Assembly: GCA_015490295.1 (NCBI GenBank)
Contig: WFYC01000037.1
Location: forward strand, 1 to 64,000
Length of the DNA stretch: 64,000 bases
Direction: 5' to 3'
Origin: Hydrogenimonas sp.
Lineage (GTDB): Bacteria; Campylobacterota; Campylobacteria; Campylobacterales; Hydrogenimonadaceae
In this document: in pieces, positions 9,254 through 19,169 of the stretch
Numbering within the stretch: the stretch's first letter is position 1
How the letters are laid out: every line of letters starts with the position of its first letter
Translations under genes and position numbers: made by a program
The notes under the pieces: model-generated
Told to the model about the DNA's origin: nothing
Seen by the model: only the letters and a program-made list of their open reading frames with translations
Databases searched by the model: none

Positions 9254-10999
9254 CTATATCCTTTCCACTTTTACTTTGACCTCCTGATAGCACGCACTCT
9301 TGCCCATCAGGCTCTTCATAGGCGGGGTTAGATAGTTTACACCCGGGGTTCCCACATATATCAGCACACAGTCGCTGCGCATATCGTCGCTCACCTTTAC
9401 AGGCAGCGTCACCTCTCCATATTCGGAGTAGATACGCACCCTCTCACCGTCCGAAAAACCGTGCGTCGGATGCAGCATGACGAAGTTTTCGCGCCTGAAC
9501 TGGCTGTTTAGAGAGTGCGGGCTTTTAGGCGTCAGCAGCCAGAGGCCCTCCTCCTCGTCATCGAAGTCATCCTCGAACTCCTCCAGAAACTCGTAGTTGC
9601 CGCTGTCAGTATCGAACTCTTCGGCGTATGGAAACTCAGAGTATGCCGGAGATTTGAGGATCTCCCCTTCGCTTATGCACTGATCGAGCATATACTGAAT
9701 GTAATAACGCTCCTCTTTGAGCCCCTCGAGACCAAGAGTCTCGAAGAGGTATTTCGTAAACTCATATTCGCTTATACCGAACTCGGCATCTTTTATTTTC
9801 GGCATCGGCTGCACATATGGATGGCCGTAGCTTAGACGGATATCCTCTTTCTCCAGAAAGTCTTTGGCCGGTATCACGATTTTCGCTTTTTCGCTCGTTT
9901 CGTTTTCGTAGAGACCGAAGTAGATAAGATTTTCGACCTTCCGCATCTCCTCTTCCACTTTTGCAAGGCCGGGCATCTGCGCAAGCGGGTTGGCCCCCTG
10001 TACCAGCACCGTTTTGAAGCGTCCAAAAGGAGCTACCGGCTTGGCGCATCTTTTTTTGGAGAAGTTGAAGGGTATGCGAAAGCCGGCCAGGGAGTCAGAG
10101 AGAAAACTCACCCCGCAACCGGGCTTTCCGAAAAAGCCGAGTACCGCAGCGAGTCCGTCTATCGCTTGCAGTACCTGGTCGCCTATGGAGTACTTCTGTA
10201 CTCCGGTACCTACCAGAAAAACGGTCTTTTTGTTCTGCATCTGATAGAGAAGATCGCCGAGATCGTCGAGCTCTATGTCGCATTTGGCGAGCGATATCTT
10301 TATCCTGAACGTCCTCAGAAAGTCGTAGTACCACTCCGGATCTTCGCACCTTTCGTCCATAAAGGCTTTATCTTCCATATCTTCCATAAACATGAAACGG
10401 GCAAGCAGTACGGCCAGGTAGAAGTCGCTTCTGGGGCGTACCTGAAGAAAGAGATCGGCCTCTTTCGCGATTTTGGTCTTTACCGGGTCTATGACTATAA
10501 GGGTCTTCTCTTTGAGCAGCCTCGCCATATGCGGATTGGTAACGGTTACGTTACGCCCCCAGACCACAATTGCGTCCGCCTGCTCTATCGCTTCGGGAGG
10601 AAGGGCCAATGAGGTGCCGCGGCCCGCCTCCACGCCGGCTTGGCCGGAACCGTCACACAAAGAGCCTTCGGTGGTCCAACCTCCGCAAGCGGCCGCAAAA
10701 TGTTCGGTGACGGCCTGCATGAAGCCTACATTTCCGCTTCCCCTGTAGAGCAGAAAATCCTCTCCGGCGCCCTCTATCGCTTTGGCAGCGGCTTTGAGCG
10801 CCTCCTCCATGGTGACCTCTCTGCCGTCTATTCTGGGCTTTTGAATCCGCTCCGCCTCTTTGTAGTGCCTGTTCAGATGCGCGCAGAGCGCTCCGCGTGT
10901 AAATGGGTGGCTCTCAAGTCCCGTCATCTTGAGGCTGTTCGGGTCGACTACGACCGCACATGCGTCGTAGCAGTCGAGCGGGCACGCCGTTACTTTCAT
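9254..10999 (-). CDS. molybdopterin-dependent oxidoreductase, single-subunit
   Basis: N-term CPLDCYDAC...GALC [4Fe-4S] motif, MGD-binding pattern and C-terminal molydopterin dinucleotide-binding domain. Confidence 0.82.
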   Translation of the reverse strand: MKVTACPLDCYDACAVVVDPNSLKMTGLESHPFTRGALCAHLNRHYKEAERIQKPRIDGREVTMEEALKAAAKAIEGAGEDFLLYRGSGNVGFMQAVTEHFAAACGGWTTEGSLCDGSGQAGVEAGRGTSLALPPEAIEQADAIVVWGRNVTVTNPHMARLLKEKTLIVIDPVKTKIAKEADLFLQVRPRSDFYLAVLLARFMFMEDMEDKAFMDERCEDPEWYYDFLRTFRIKISLAKCDIELDDLGDLLYQMQNKKTVFLVGTGVQKYSIGDQVLQAIDGLAAVLGFFGKPGCGVSFLSDSLAGFRIPFNFSKKRCAKPVAPFGRFKTVLVQGANPLAQMPGLAKVEEEMRKVENLIYFGLYENETSEKAKIVIPAKDFLEKEDIRLSYGHPYVQPMPKIKDAEFGISEYEFTKYLFETLGLEGLKEERYYIQYMLDQCISEGEILKSPAYSEFPYAEEFDTDSGNYEFLEEFEDDFDDEEEGLWLLTPKSPHSLNSQFRRENFVMLHPTHGFSDGERVRIYSEYGEVTLPVKVSDDMRSDCVLIYVGTPGVNYLTPPMKSLMGKSACYQEVKVKVERI

Positions 11000-11793
11000 T
11001 TTATCTCCACCTTGATCAGTTTAGAGAAGAGTCCTTCCGGTTTGTCGACCACTATTTCCGCCCTGTAAGAGGAGATATGGACACTGTCGGCGACTTTGAG
11101 CACCTTGGAAAACTTCAGATCTGTCGGCTTGCCGTTCAGATAGATCTTTTTTGAATCGAGGTTTTCGACCTCGTCGGCATCCAGAAAGAGTGTGAGTCTA
11201 CCTCTTTTCGTATCCATCGCCGTAAGCAGAAGAACTCCCGGGTTTACATAGTCGTCCGCACGAACGGCCACTTTGTAGATGTAGAGCCCTTTTGCGCCTA
11301 CAGACTTCTTTTTGATACGGTCGTCGAGCTGAGCGAGCTGGTACTCGGTCTCGGCGATCTGCCTCTTTAGCGTCGCCCTCTTCTCCTTTAGGCTCAAAAG
11401 CTGGTTTTTAGATGCCGACATAGTGGCGAAAATACGATCTTTTTCCGTTTTGGACTTTGTCTTGAGCCTTTTTATGCGCTCATAATAGTCCCTGTCGCGC
11501 TCATAGACTCTCTTTTGGTTATCTATCATATCTTCCGTGAGTGTAAGTGTCTCTTCAAGAACGTCGAGCGCTACCCGGAGCGCTCTTCTCTGCTCCCTGT
11601 CGACGATATCGTCTATCTTCACCACCGGCTCGGATCCGCCCACCTGCCCCTCTTTGGAGTCGTCGGCAAAAAGAACCTTGCCGCTGACAGCGGATTTGAT
11701 AGAGTATGTCTCTACAGGTTCGAGTTTCGCATAGTGTATCTGGGCACAGGCCAAAATCGGCATAAATAACATACCCAAAAAGAAGCTTCTCAT
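10996..11793 (-). CDS. HlyD-like periplasmic adaptor protein
   Basis: Signal peptide, coiled coil, HlyD-like segment VAVRADDYVNPGVLLLTAMDTKRGRLTLFLDADEVENLDSKKIYLNG. Confidence 0.65.
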   Translation of the reverse strand: MRSFFLGMLFMPILACAQIHYAKLEPVETYSIKSAVSGKVLFADDSKEGQVGGSEPVVKIDDIVDREQRRALRVALDVLEETLTLTEDMIDNQKRVYERDRDYYERIKRLKTKSKTEKDRIFATMSASKNQLLSLKEKRATLKRQIAETEYQLAQLDDRIKKKSVGAKGLYIYKVAVRADDYVNPGVLLLTAMDTKRGRLTLFLDADEVENLDSKKIYLNGKPTDLKFSKVLKVADSVHISSYRAEIVVDKPEGLFSKLIKVEIK

Positions 11794-11930
11794 CTCTCTC
11801 CCACTTGCTTTGAAATACGGCTATTGTACAATTACTCACTTAAGATTGCGCTTTGAACCGCCACTATACTTTCAGCTAAAGAGAAGAGCGAAAGCGATAG
11901 ATGATAAAATAGCAAAAAAGGAGAACTTGC

Positions 11931-12467
11931 ATGAAGCGTATCGTTATTGCACTGGGGTTGATCATCGCTATAGGAGCAGCCACCCTCCGGGCCGAATCGA
12001 GAGAGGTTCTGAATATCGAGATCAAAGAGACTATAAAAGAGTTCGACAAGGAGGCAAAAGGAGGCAGCGAGTTTTTGCGTAAGGCAAAAGGCTACCTGGT
12101 CTTTCCCAATGTATACAAGGCCGGATTCGGAATCGGTGGAGAGTACGGCGAAGGGGCACTCTTGATAAAAGGGCGCATAGTAGACTACTACTCCACTGTA
12201 GCGGCATCCATCGGTTTTCAGCTTGGTGTGCAGAAAAAGTCTGTAATAGTCGTATTCCTGACGCAAAAAGCTCTTGACGATTTTAGAAAAAGCGACGGCT
12301 GGAAAGTCGGAGTGGACGGCTCTGTGGCTATAGCGAAATGGGGAGTGGGTGAAGATCTAAACACAATAGACTTCAAAGATCCGGTAATAGGTTTTGTATT
12401 CGGAAACAGAGGCCTTATGTATAACCTGACGCTTGAAGGGGCGAAATTTACGAAGCTTGAAAAGTAG
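11931..12467 (+). CDS. SYLF/YSC84-domain lipid-binding protein
   Basis: KAKGYLVFPNVYKAGFGIGGEYGEGALL...VVFLTQKALDDF. Confidence 0.85.
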   Translation: MKRIVIALGLIIAIGAATLRAESREVLNIEIKETIKEFDKEAKGGSEFLRKAKGYLVFPNVYKAGFGIGGEYGEGALLIKGRIVDYYSTVAASIGFQLGVQKKSVIVVFLTQKALDDFRKSDGWKVGVDGSVAIAKWGVGEDLNTIDFKDPVIGFVFGNRGLMYNLTLEGAKFTKLEK

Positions 12468-12480
12468 AAGATCTCGATAT

Positions 12481-12509
12481 GTCCGAAACGCATCGATAGC
12501 GTTTCGGAC
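12481..12509. terminator. strong hairpin between convergent genes, candidate bidirectional terminator
   Basis: Perfect 11-bp stem GTCCGAAACGC-atcgata-GCGTTTCGGAC. Confidence 0.7.
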
Positions 12510-12531
12510 GGATGAAAGGAAATAGAGGGTT

Positions 12532-13278
12532 CTACTTCAGAATGATCCTGGCGTTGACAGGCTGAACAGGGCGGTTGTTATCGTGGTGCATAACCTCCGC
12601 AAACTTCTTCACCTGTGCTTTGCTGATTGTAACCGGCTGCTTCATGACAAACCATCTTACACCCTCTGAACATGGAGGTGTAGTAAGAGAGCCGTTGAAT
12701 CTGAAGTAATCTTTGTCGGCCGGGAGCAGATTTTTTACCTCTTCAGCAGAAAGAGTTATCTTCTCTACATCGTTTGCATGTTCGGGCATTCTATCCCAGA
12801 TGCTTTTTATGACAGGATTCTCCTTGCCGTACTCGAACATAACACCTATGACCGCAAGGTTTCCGTCGGCATCCGCATGTACGAAGTGCGCTTCGAGAGG
12901 GAAATACTTTCCGTCTATTGTGTTCTCACTGGGAGTGTGGAAGTGGAACTGCTTGAGTTCAAACTTGATTCCGTCAACGGTGATACTGCTGCCCGGTACG
13001 ATGTTGACCTGCACGGTATGTCCGTTGTTGAGTTCCTCTTTGGAAACAGATTTGTAATCAATCGCAATTGCCGGCAGATCGGCCTCGAAAGCGGAAGATG
13101 TTTTAATGTCGATCGGAGACTGGTTCTTCCCGAGTTTGCACATAATGTATTTGTCAGAGAGATCTCCCCAGTGCTCCGGGCCCTCGTGACCGCTGTAACC
13201 CCAATGCGCACCGTGGCCTCCCGCCATCAATACAGAAGCCGTAGCCGCACCTAAAAACAATGAAGTGATTTTTTTCAT
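12532..13278 (-). CDS. periplasmic alpha-type carbonic anhydrase
   Basis: HWGYSGHEGPEHWGDL...QSPIDIKT...QFHFHTPSENTIDGKYFPLEAHFVH. Confidence 0.93.
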   Translation of the reverse strand: MKKITSLFLGAATASVLMAGGHGAHWGYSGHEGPEHWGDLSDKYIMCKLGKNQSPIDIKTSSAFEADLPAIAIDYKSVSKEELNNGHTVQVNIVPGSSITVDGIKFELKQFHFHTPSENTIDGKYFPLEAHFVHADADGNLAVIGVMFEYGKENPVIKSIWDRMPEHANDVEKITLSAEEVKNLLPADKDYFRFNGSLTTPPCSEGVRWFVMKQPVTISKAQVKKFAEVMHHDNNRPVQPVNARIILK

Positions 13279-13439
13279 CGTTACCCCTTTCAAAAGATTT
13301 ATTTTGGTATATAGATTTTACAAAAAGAAAGGCTCAACTCATTATAAAAAATTTATATGTTTGATCAAAAGTAATGAAGGTGGTAAAAAAGTAACACTTT
13401 TGATTTTTTAATCGTAACGGATTGAATGGAAACGGGTAG

Positions 13440-13800
13440 AAAAGTGATTTCAAGGCACGGCTGTAAGCCGGGTTATGTCGAGGATGCTTATTTATCTAGC
13501 CGTCATGTCACCATGACGCTCAAGCGAAGGGCAAAAGTTGTGAAGCTTTTACCATACCCTTCTTGCTGCGGGTTGGGTTTACATAGCCGCCATGATTGCT
13601 CAAAGCGCTGGTGGGCTCTTACCCCGCCGTTTCACCCTTACCCGACTCTCTTTAAAAAAAGAGAATCGGGCGGTCTGCTTTCTGTTGCACTGTCCCTCAC
13701 CTTACGGTGGCCGTCCGTTAGACGGAACCCTGCTTCACTGCAGCCCGGACTTTCCTCATGGAGTAATCCATGCAAGCATCCGCCGTACCTTACGCTTGCT
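13440..13800 (-). ncRNA. rnpB: RNase P RNA (approximate boundaries)
   Basis: Reverse strand contains GAGGAAAGTCCGGGCTGCAG (P4 5' region) and ACATAACCCGGCTTACAG (3' region), the universal bacterial RNase P RNA blocks. Confidence 0.92.
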
Positions 13801-13845
13801 ATATTATCGAATTTTAAGGAAAAAAGGAAGAGTCGAGAGAACGCT

Positions 13846-13862
13846 CCCGGGAAAATCCCGGG
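13846..13862 (-). terminator. candidate terminator of the oor operon
   Basis: CCCGGG-aaaat-CCCGGG hairpin; on the minus strand a pyrimidine/T-rich CTTCCTTTTTTCC tract follows about 20 nt later. Confidence 0.45.
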
Positions 13863-13877
13863 CGCAGATAGTATGGG

Positions 13878-14468
13878 TCAGTCGTTTTTTCTTGGCTCTA
13901 TGCCCTGCTTCTTCATAGCTTCGAGCGCATACTTTTTGCCGAGCTCATACGCTTTGAGGTTGGCCTCATGGACCTTTTTCGGGACTTTGCTCAACATTGT
14001 TTCGATCAGCACATCTTCCGGAATCGCATTCATGAAGGTGTTTGCAATAGCAAGGGCAACGACACTCTGCGTAATCACGTTGCCGACCTCCTCTTTTGCG
14101 ATAGTGATAATCGGAATTTCGACTATTCTCCACTTTTTTCTATCGTCTTCAGTCGGATAGACAAGGTTCGGATCTATAACTATGATTCCACCTTCGGCAA
14201 CTCCATCTTTAAAGAGCTGATAACTCTTGTCGGCGACAGAGAGCATAAAGTCTATCTGTCCGTCTATCGCGTATGGATAGTAGATCTCTTTGTCGTCCAG
14301 TTGAATATCGACGACGGTAGGACCGCCCCGGACCTGGGATGTATAGGTTGCAGTCTTGACACCGTATCCACCCATTTTGATTTTTGCAGCCGCAAAAATC
14401 TCACCGGCGAGGAGGACACCCTGTCCACCTACACCGGTAAAGCGCATTACTATTCTGCTCATAAACAA
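13878..14468 (-). CDS. oorC: 2-oxoglutarate:ferredoxin oxidoreductase gamma subunit
   Basis: RFTGVGGQGVLLAGEIFAAAKIKMGGYGVKTATYTSQVRGGPT. Confidence 0.92.
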   Translation of the reverse strand: MFMSRIVMRFTGVGGQGVLLAGEIFAAAKIKMGGYGVKTATYTSQVRGGPTVVDIQLDDKEIYYPYAIDGQIDFMLSVADKSYQLFKDGVAEGGIIVIDPNLVYPTEDDRKKWRIVEIPIITIAKEEVGNVITQSVVALAIANTFMNAIPEDVLIETMLSKVPKKVHEANLKAYELGKKYALEAMKKQGIEPRKND

Positions 14469-14472
14469 CCCC

Positions 14473-15330
14473 TTATATCACTTTTTTGAAATCGGCCGGC
14501 GTGATCTTCTCGCGCTTACCCTGATAGACCTCTTTGAGAGCTTCGTACATGTCGCAGTACTCTTCCGCCTCTTTATCTTGCTTGAGAATACCGGTAGGAA
14601 GAAGGTTCATTCTCTCCTCTTCGCTCATCGCGTCATATTTCTTTTTGGAGACGGTAATCTCGTCGATCCAGTCGAGATTCTCGATAGCCGAGGCCATCTT
14701 GTTTTTTCGACCGAGGTTGATATGGCAGTTTGAGAGGAGCTCAACGTAGGCGAATCCTCTATGCTGCAGCGCCGCCGTGATGATCTTCTCCATCTTTTTC
14801 GGCTCGGTGACTTTCTCTCTAGCCACGAAAGAGGCACCCGAAGCTTCCGCAAGTTTACAACCGTCGAATGTAGGATCGATGTTACCCTGTTTCATCGTAA
14901 CGGACCAGTATCCGCGGGGCGTGGTCGGAGAGGTCTGAGAGTTTGTCAGACCGTAGATAAAGTTGTTTATGACGATCAGGGTTATATCGATATTACGCCT
15001 ACAGCCGTGAATTGTGTGGTTTCCTCCGATTGCCAAAGCGTCACCGTCACCGGCTACGCAGATAACGTGCTTGTCCGGGTTGGCCAGCTTTATACCTGTC
15101 GCGTAAGCCACAGTACGTCCATGTGTTGTATGGACCGTGTTGAAATCGACATAAGAGCTGAAACGTCCCGAACAGCCGATACCTGAAACTACACAGACAT
15201 CGTCTTTACTGATGCCGAGCTTGTCTATAGCCCTGATGAAAGATTTCAAAATGACGCCGTCGCCACAGCCCCAGCACCAGAGTGTGGGCATCTTTTCCAT
15301 TCTCAAATAGTTGTCGTAATTAAATGCCAT
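14473..15330 (-). CDS. oorB: 2-oxoglutarate:ferredoxin oxidoreductase beta subunit
   Basis: TPP-binding: PTLWCWGCGDGVILKSF...GDGDALAIGGNHTIHGCRRN. Confidence 0.93.
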   Translation of the reverse strand: MAFNYDNYLRMEKMPTLWCWGCGDGVILKSFIRAIDKLGISKDDVCVVSGIGCSGRFSSYVDFNTVHTTHGRTVAYATGIKLANPDKHVICVAGDGDALAIGGNHTIHGCRRNIDITLIVINNFIYGLTNSQTSPTTPRGYWSVTMKQGNIDPTFDGCKLAEASGASFVAREKVTEPKKMEKIITAALQHRGFAYVELLSNCHINLGRKNKMASAIENLDWIDEITVSKKKYDAMSEEERMNLLPTGILKQDKEAEEYCDMYEALKEVYQGKREKITPADFKKVI

Positions 15331-15331
15331 A

Positions 15332-16465
15332 TCAGAATACCTCCTTAACTTTATCGATAATGTCCTGCGGCGAGAACGGTCGTCCGTTCGTTTTGGTCAA
15401 CTTCTGGATATCCTTGCGGCCCATTGCGCGCTGGATCTCTTCGAGGTACTGCCCCTGGTTCAGCTCGACCGACAGAATTTTGTCGAATTTCTGACCGAGC
15501 TCGTAGAGTCTCTCTTCCGGACTTGGCCAGATGGTGATAGGTCGGAACATACCGGCTTTTATACCCTCTTCACGCAAACGGTGAATCGCTTCCTTGATTG
15601 CGAGTGAAGCCGAACCGTAACCTACAAGCAGAATGTCTGCATCGTCGAGCATATACTCCTCGTTGTACTCCAGTTCGTCTCGATGCTCGTCCACTTTTCT
15701 GAAGAGGCGGTCGATCAGTTTGCGGCATGTTTCAATCTCTTCAGTCGGGAAGCCCATCGCATCGTGATGAAGGCCTGTAAAGTGATAGCGGTAGCCCTTA
15801 AACATCGGATTCAAAACCGCAGGTTCGTCCTGAGCGACACCGTAAGGTCTGTACTCTTCGGCGGGACCGTCGAAAGTTTTTCTGGGTTTGATTCCGGCCT
15901 GTACCTCTTCGAGGTCCGGAAGTATAGCTTTGCCGTGCATATGGCCTATAGTCTCGTCGAGTAGAACGATAACTGGCTGCATGAAGCGGTCTGCGAGGTT
16001 GAACGCCCTAACCGTCTCAGTATAGCACTCCTCCAGGTTTCCGGCACAAACTGTAATGGATTTGTAGTCTCCATGTGAGGGGTTTTTCGCCTGAGCGACA
16101 TCACCTTGCGATACACGGGTAGGCAGACCTGTAGAGGGGCCACCGCGCATAACGTCGACGACGACCAGCGGCACTTCCGCCATCTGGGCCAGACCGAGGT
16201 TTTCCGCTTTCAAAGACATACCCGGGCCCGATGTCGCCGTCATCGCGCGAACTCCGCTCATCGACGCACCGATCGCCGCGCATATTCCGCCGATCTCGTC
16301 CTCCATCTGAATACATGCACCGCCGACTTTAGGCAGCAGATCGGAGATCGTATGCATAACCTCGCTTGAAGGTGTAATCGGATATCCCCCGAAAAACATA
16401 CATCCTGAATCGACAGCCGCCTGTGCCGCCAGATCGTTACCGCTGGAAATTACTTCTCTTGCCAT
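15332..16465 (-). CDS. oorA: 2-oxoglutarate:ferredoxin oxidoreductase alpha subunit
   Basis: GGYPITPSSEVMHTISDLLPKVGGACIQMEDEIGGICAAIGASMSG. Confidence 0.93.
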   Translation of the reverse strand: MAREVISSGNDLAAQAAVDSGCMFFGGYPITPSSEVMHTISDLLPKVGGACIQMEDEIGGICAAIGASMSGVRAMTATSGPGMSLKAENLGLAQMAEVPLVVVDVMRGGPSTGLPTRVSQGDVAQAKNPSHGDYKSITVCAGNLEECYTETVRAFNLADRFMQPVIVLLDETIGHMHGKAILPDLEEVQAGIKPRKTFDGPAEEYRPYGVAQDEPAVLNPMFKGYRYHFTGLHHDAMGFPTEEIETCRKLIDRLFRKVDEHRDELEYNEEYMLDDADILLVGYGSASLAIKEAIHRLREEGIKAGMFRPITIWPSPEERLYELGQKFDKILSVELNQGQYLEEIQRAMGRKDIQKLTKTNGRPFSPQDIIDKVKEVF

Positions 16466-16474
16466 TCTTACTCC

Positions 16475-16792
16475 TTATGCGCTCAGCGTCATATATTTGT
16501 TGCGTTTTATCGCTTCTGCTCGCTCTTTTGCCGCATCGGTCAACTTGGCGAATTTGTACTCTTTTCTATCCGCTACGAAAATAGCGAAATCGGGACAGCT
16601 AAGCTCGCAGTCGTTGCATCCGATACAGAGCTCAGGTGCTTCTACGGTTATCATGGCTCCCAGTACGGAATGGGGCTCATAACGCATAGCCAGTACGCCC
16701 GCGGGGCAGACAGATACACATATATCGCACGCTTTACAGCGACTCTCGTCGGTCCAGACCGGTGTATTTTCCGGCGCTTTCATCAGACTCAT
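16475..16792 (-). CDS. oorD: 2-oxoglutarate:ferredoxin oxidoreductase delta (ferredoxin) subunit
   Basis: Two 4Fe-4S motifs CKACDICVSVCP and CIGCNDCELSCP. Confidence 0.9.
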   Translation of the reverse strand: MSLMKAPENTPVWTDESRCKACDICVSVCPAGVLAMRYEPHSVLGAMITVEAPELCIGCNDCELSCPDFAIFVADRKEYKFAKLTDAAKERAEAIKRNKYMTLSA

Positions 16793-17088
16793 TGCTTCTC
16801 CTTCTTTGGGTTGAATTTTCCTACGGCGCAGGAGACGAAACTTTTACCCTTCATCACCGCACCTTCGATGCTTGAAATCTCATCATCGATTAGAGGATAA
16901 CCCAGCTTTCTTAAGGTCGAAATAAAAAGCTCCTCATCGGTATCACCCTTTATCTCTACTGTTACCTTTCGTGGCATCACACTCAAATCGACTTCGACAC
17001 TGTTACCGAAATGCTCAGAAAGCGCCTTTTTGATTGTGTTGGCACACCCTTCGCATCGAATATTGGCAACATTGTAACTTTTCAACAT
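16789..17088 (-). CDS. heavy-metal-associated (HMA) domain protein
   Basis: MLKSYNVANIRCEGCANTIKKAL (CxxC HMA motif). Confidence 0.8.
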   Translation of the reverse strand: MLKSYNVANIRCEGCANTIKKALSEHFGNSVEVDLSVMPRKVTVEIKGDTDEELFISTLRKLGYPLIDDEISSIEGAVMKGKSFVSCAVGKFNPKKEKQ

Positions 17089-17094
17089 TACCGC

Positions 17095-17967
17095 TTACTT
17101 TCCCATAACCTCTTTGACAGCTTTTCCGATGTCCGCCGGTGAAACGACGACCCTGACACCTGCCGCCTCGAGTGCCGCCATCTTCTCCGCCGCAGTACCG
17201 CTGCCGCCGGAGATGATAGCACCCGCATGACCCATTCGTTTACCTTTGGGAGCAGTCTGACCGGCAATGAACGCCACTACAGGCTTGCTTATGTGCTCTT
17301 TGATGAACTCCGCCGCCTGTATCTCAAGGTCTCCCCCGATCTCACCGATCATGACGATCGCTTCGGTTTCGGGATCGGCTTCGAACATCGGAAGCAGCTG
17401 CTTGTAGCTCAGCCCGATAATCGGGTCGCCGCCGATTCCGACCGCCGTAGTGATACCGAGCCCCTCTTTGACTACCTGGTTGGAGGCTTCGTATGTCAGG
17501 GTACCCGACTTCGATATAAGACCCACGGGCCCTTTTTTGAATATAAACCCGGGCATGATTCCTATTTTGCACTCTTCCGCCGTAATGACACCCGGGCAGT
17601 TGGGCCCTATCGTGCTCATACCCTTTTTGGTCGCATACGCTTTGGCGTACATCATATCTTTGACGGGTGCGCCTTCGGTAATTATGACTGCAAGCTCGAC
17701 TCCTGCATCGGCAGCCTCCATGACCGCATCGGCGACGAATGCCGGCGGAACGAATATCATCGAAACGGTTGCACCCGTTGTTTCGACGGCCTCTTTTACG
17801 GTATTGAAAACGGGCTGTCCAAGGTGCTCCTGCCCACCTTTGCCCGGAGTCACACCGCCGACTATTTTAGTTCCGTAATCGATGCACTGTGAAGCGTGGA
17901 AAGTACCCTCTTTTCCGGTAAATCCCTGGACGATTACTTTTGTATCTCTGTTTACTAGAATACTCAT
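17095..17967 (-). CDS. sucD: succinyl-CoA synthetase alpha subunit
   Basis: [33 protein letters not shown]...GHAGAI active-site region. Confidence 0.95.
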   Translation of the reverse strand: MSILVNRDTKVIVQGFTGKEGTFHASQCIDYGTKIVGGVTPGKGGQEHLGQPVFNTVKEAVETTGATVSMIFVPPAFVADAVMEAADAGVELAVIITEGAPVKDMMYAKAYATKKGMSTIGPNCPGVITAEECKIGIMPGFIFKKGPVGLISKSGTLTYEASNQVVKEGLGITTAVGIGGDPIIGLSYKQLLPMFEADPETEAIVMIGEIGGDLEIQAAEFIKEHISKPVVAFIAGQTAPKGKRMGHAGAIISGGSGTAAEKMAALEAAGVRVVVSPADIGKAVKEVMGK

Positions 17968-17980
17968 TGATTATCTCCTT

Positions 17981-19144
17981 TTACTTCGCAGCTTCGACCG
18001 CTTTTTTTGCGCCGTCGGCCAGATCTTCAGCAGCTATGATGTTTTTGATGCCGGCGTTGTTCAGGATTTCCGCAGCTTCCGTTGCATTGGTACCGTCGAG
18101 TCTTACGACGACCGGAACGTTGACATCTGTAATTTTAGTAGCTTCGAGAATTCCGTTGGCTACTCGGTCGCAGCGTACGATTCCACCGAAAATGTTTACG
18201 AAAATAGCTTTGACGTTGGGGTCTTTGAGGATGATTTCGAACCCTTTGGCCACAGTCTCCGGATTGGCTCCGCCTCCCACATCGAGGAAGTTTGCGGGCT
18301 CTCCGCCCTCATGTTTGATAATATCCATCGTAGCCATCGCAAGACCTGCACCGTTGACCATACATCCGACGTTTCCGTCCAGTTTTATATAGCTCAGGCC
18401 ATGCTCTTTGGCCTCTACTTCCGTTGGCTCCTCTTCGGTGAGGTCCCTCATCTCGAGAATGTCGGGGTGGCGGCCAAGGGCGTTGTCGTCAAATCCCATT
18501 TTGGCATCGAGGGCCAGAAACTTGCCGTCGCCTGTTTTGATCAGAGGGTTTATTTCGATCATTTCGGCATCTTTGTCCATATAGACATCGTAGAGCGCCT
18601 TGGCGAACTTTATGAAAGGCCCTATCTCCTCTTTGGCAAGGCCGAGACCGAATGCCAGCTGGCGTCCGTGGAAGCCCTGGAACCCTATTGCCGGGTCAAT
18701 ATTTACCTTGACTATCTTTTCGGGAGTCTCTTCGGCGACCTTCTCTATCTCCATTCCGCCTTCGGTAGATGCCATCATTACCGGCATCTCTGCGGCACGG
18801 TCGAGCAGCATTCCGAGATAGTACTCTTTCGCTATGTCCGCCCCCTCTTCTATATAGACTTTGTGAACCACTTTCCCCTCGGGACCGGTCTGGTGTGTAA
18901 CCAGGGTCATTCCGAGGATCTGGTCGGCCAGCTCCCTTACCTCGTCGAGAGATTTTGCAAGCTTTACACCGCCGCCGAGCCCGCGTCCTCCGGCATGTAT
19001 CTGCGCCTTTACGACCCACAGTTTGCCGCCGAGGTTGCGTGCGGCCTCTACGGCTTCATCCGGTGAGAAAGCCACCTGTCCGCCGGGAACAGGTACGTTG
19101 TATTGACGAAAAATCTCTTTCGCTTGATACTCATGTATATTCAT
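17981..19144 (-). CDS. sucC: succinyl-CoA synthetase beta subunit
   Basis: [22 protein letters not shown]...[17 protein letters not shown]. Confidence 0.95.
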   Translation of the reverse strand: MNIHEYQAKEIFRQYNVPVPGGQVAFSPDEAVEAARNLGGKLWVVKAQIHAGGRGLGGGVKLAKSLDEVRELADQILGMTLVTHQTGPEGKVVHKVYIEEGADIAKEYYLGMLLDRAAEMPVMMASTEGGMEIEKVAEETPEKIVKVNIDPAIGFQGFHGRQLAFGLGLAKEEIGPFIKFAKALYDVYMDKDAEMIEINPLIKTGDGKFLALDAKMGFDDNALGRHPDILEMRDLTEEEPTEVEAKEHGLSYIKLDGNVGCMVNGAGLAMATMDIIKHEGGEPANFLDVGGGANPETVAKGFEIILKDPNVKAIFVNIFGGIVRCDRVANGILEATKITDVNVPVVVRLDGTNATEAAEILNNAGIKNIIAAEDLADGAKKAVEAAK

Positions 19145-19169
19145 TGTCGAATCCCCTTTGCTTTGAATT

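Noticed and set aside
8360-9331. Long plus-strand ORF (323 aa) opposite argD
   Set aside because: Antisense shadow of a clear argD; no family-like motifs, typical mirror ORF in this codon usage
13426-14160. 244 aa ORF spanning the 13.4-13.9 kb region
   Set aside because: Overlaps rnpB (structured RNA) and oorC on the opposite strand; not a plausible protein
17882-19066. 394 aa plus-strand ORF opposite sucC
   Set aside because: Antisense shadow of sucC
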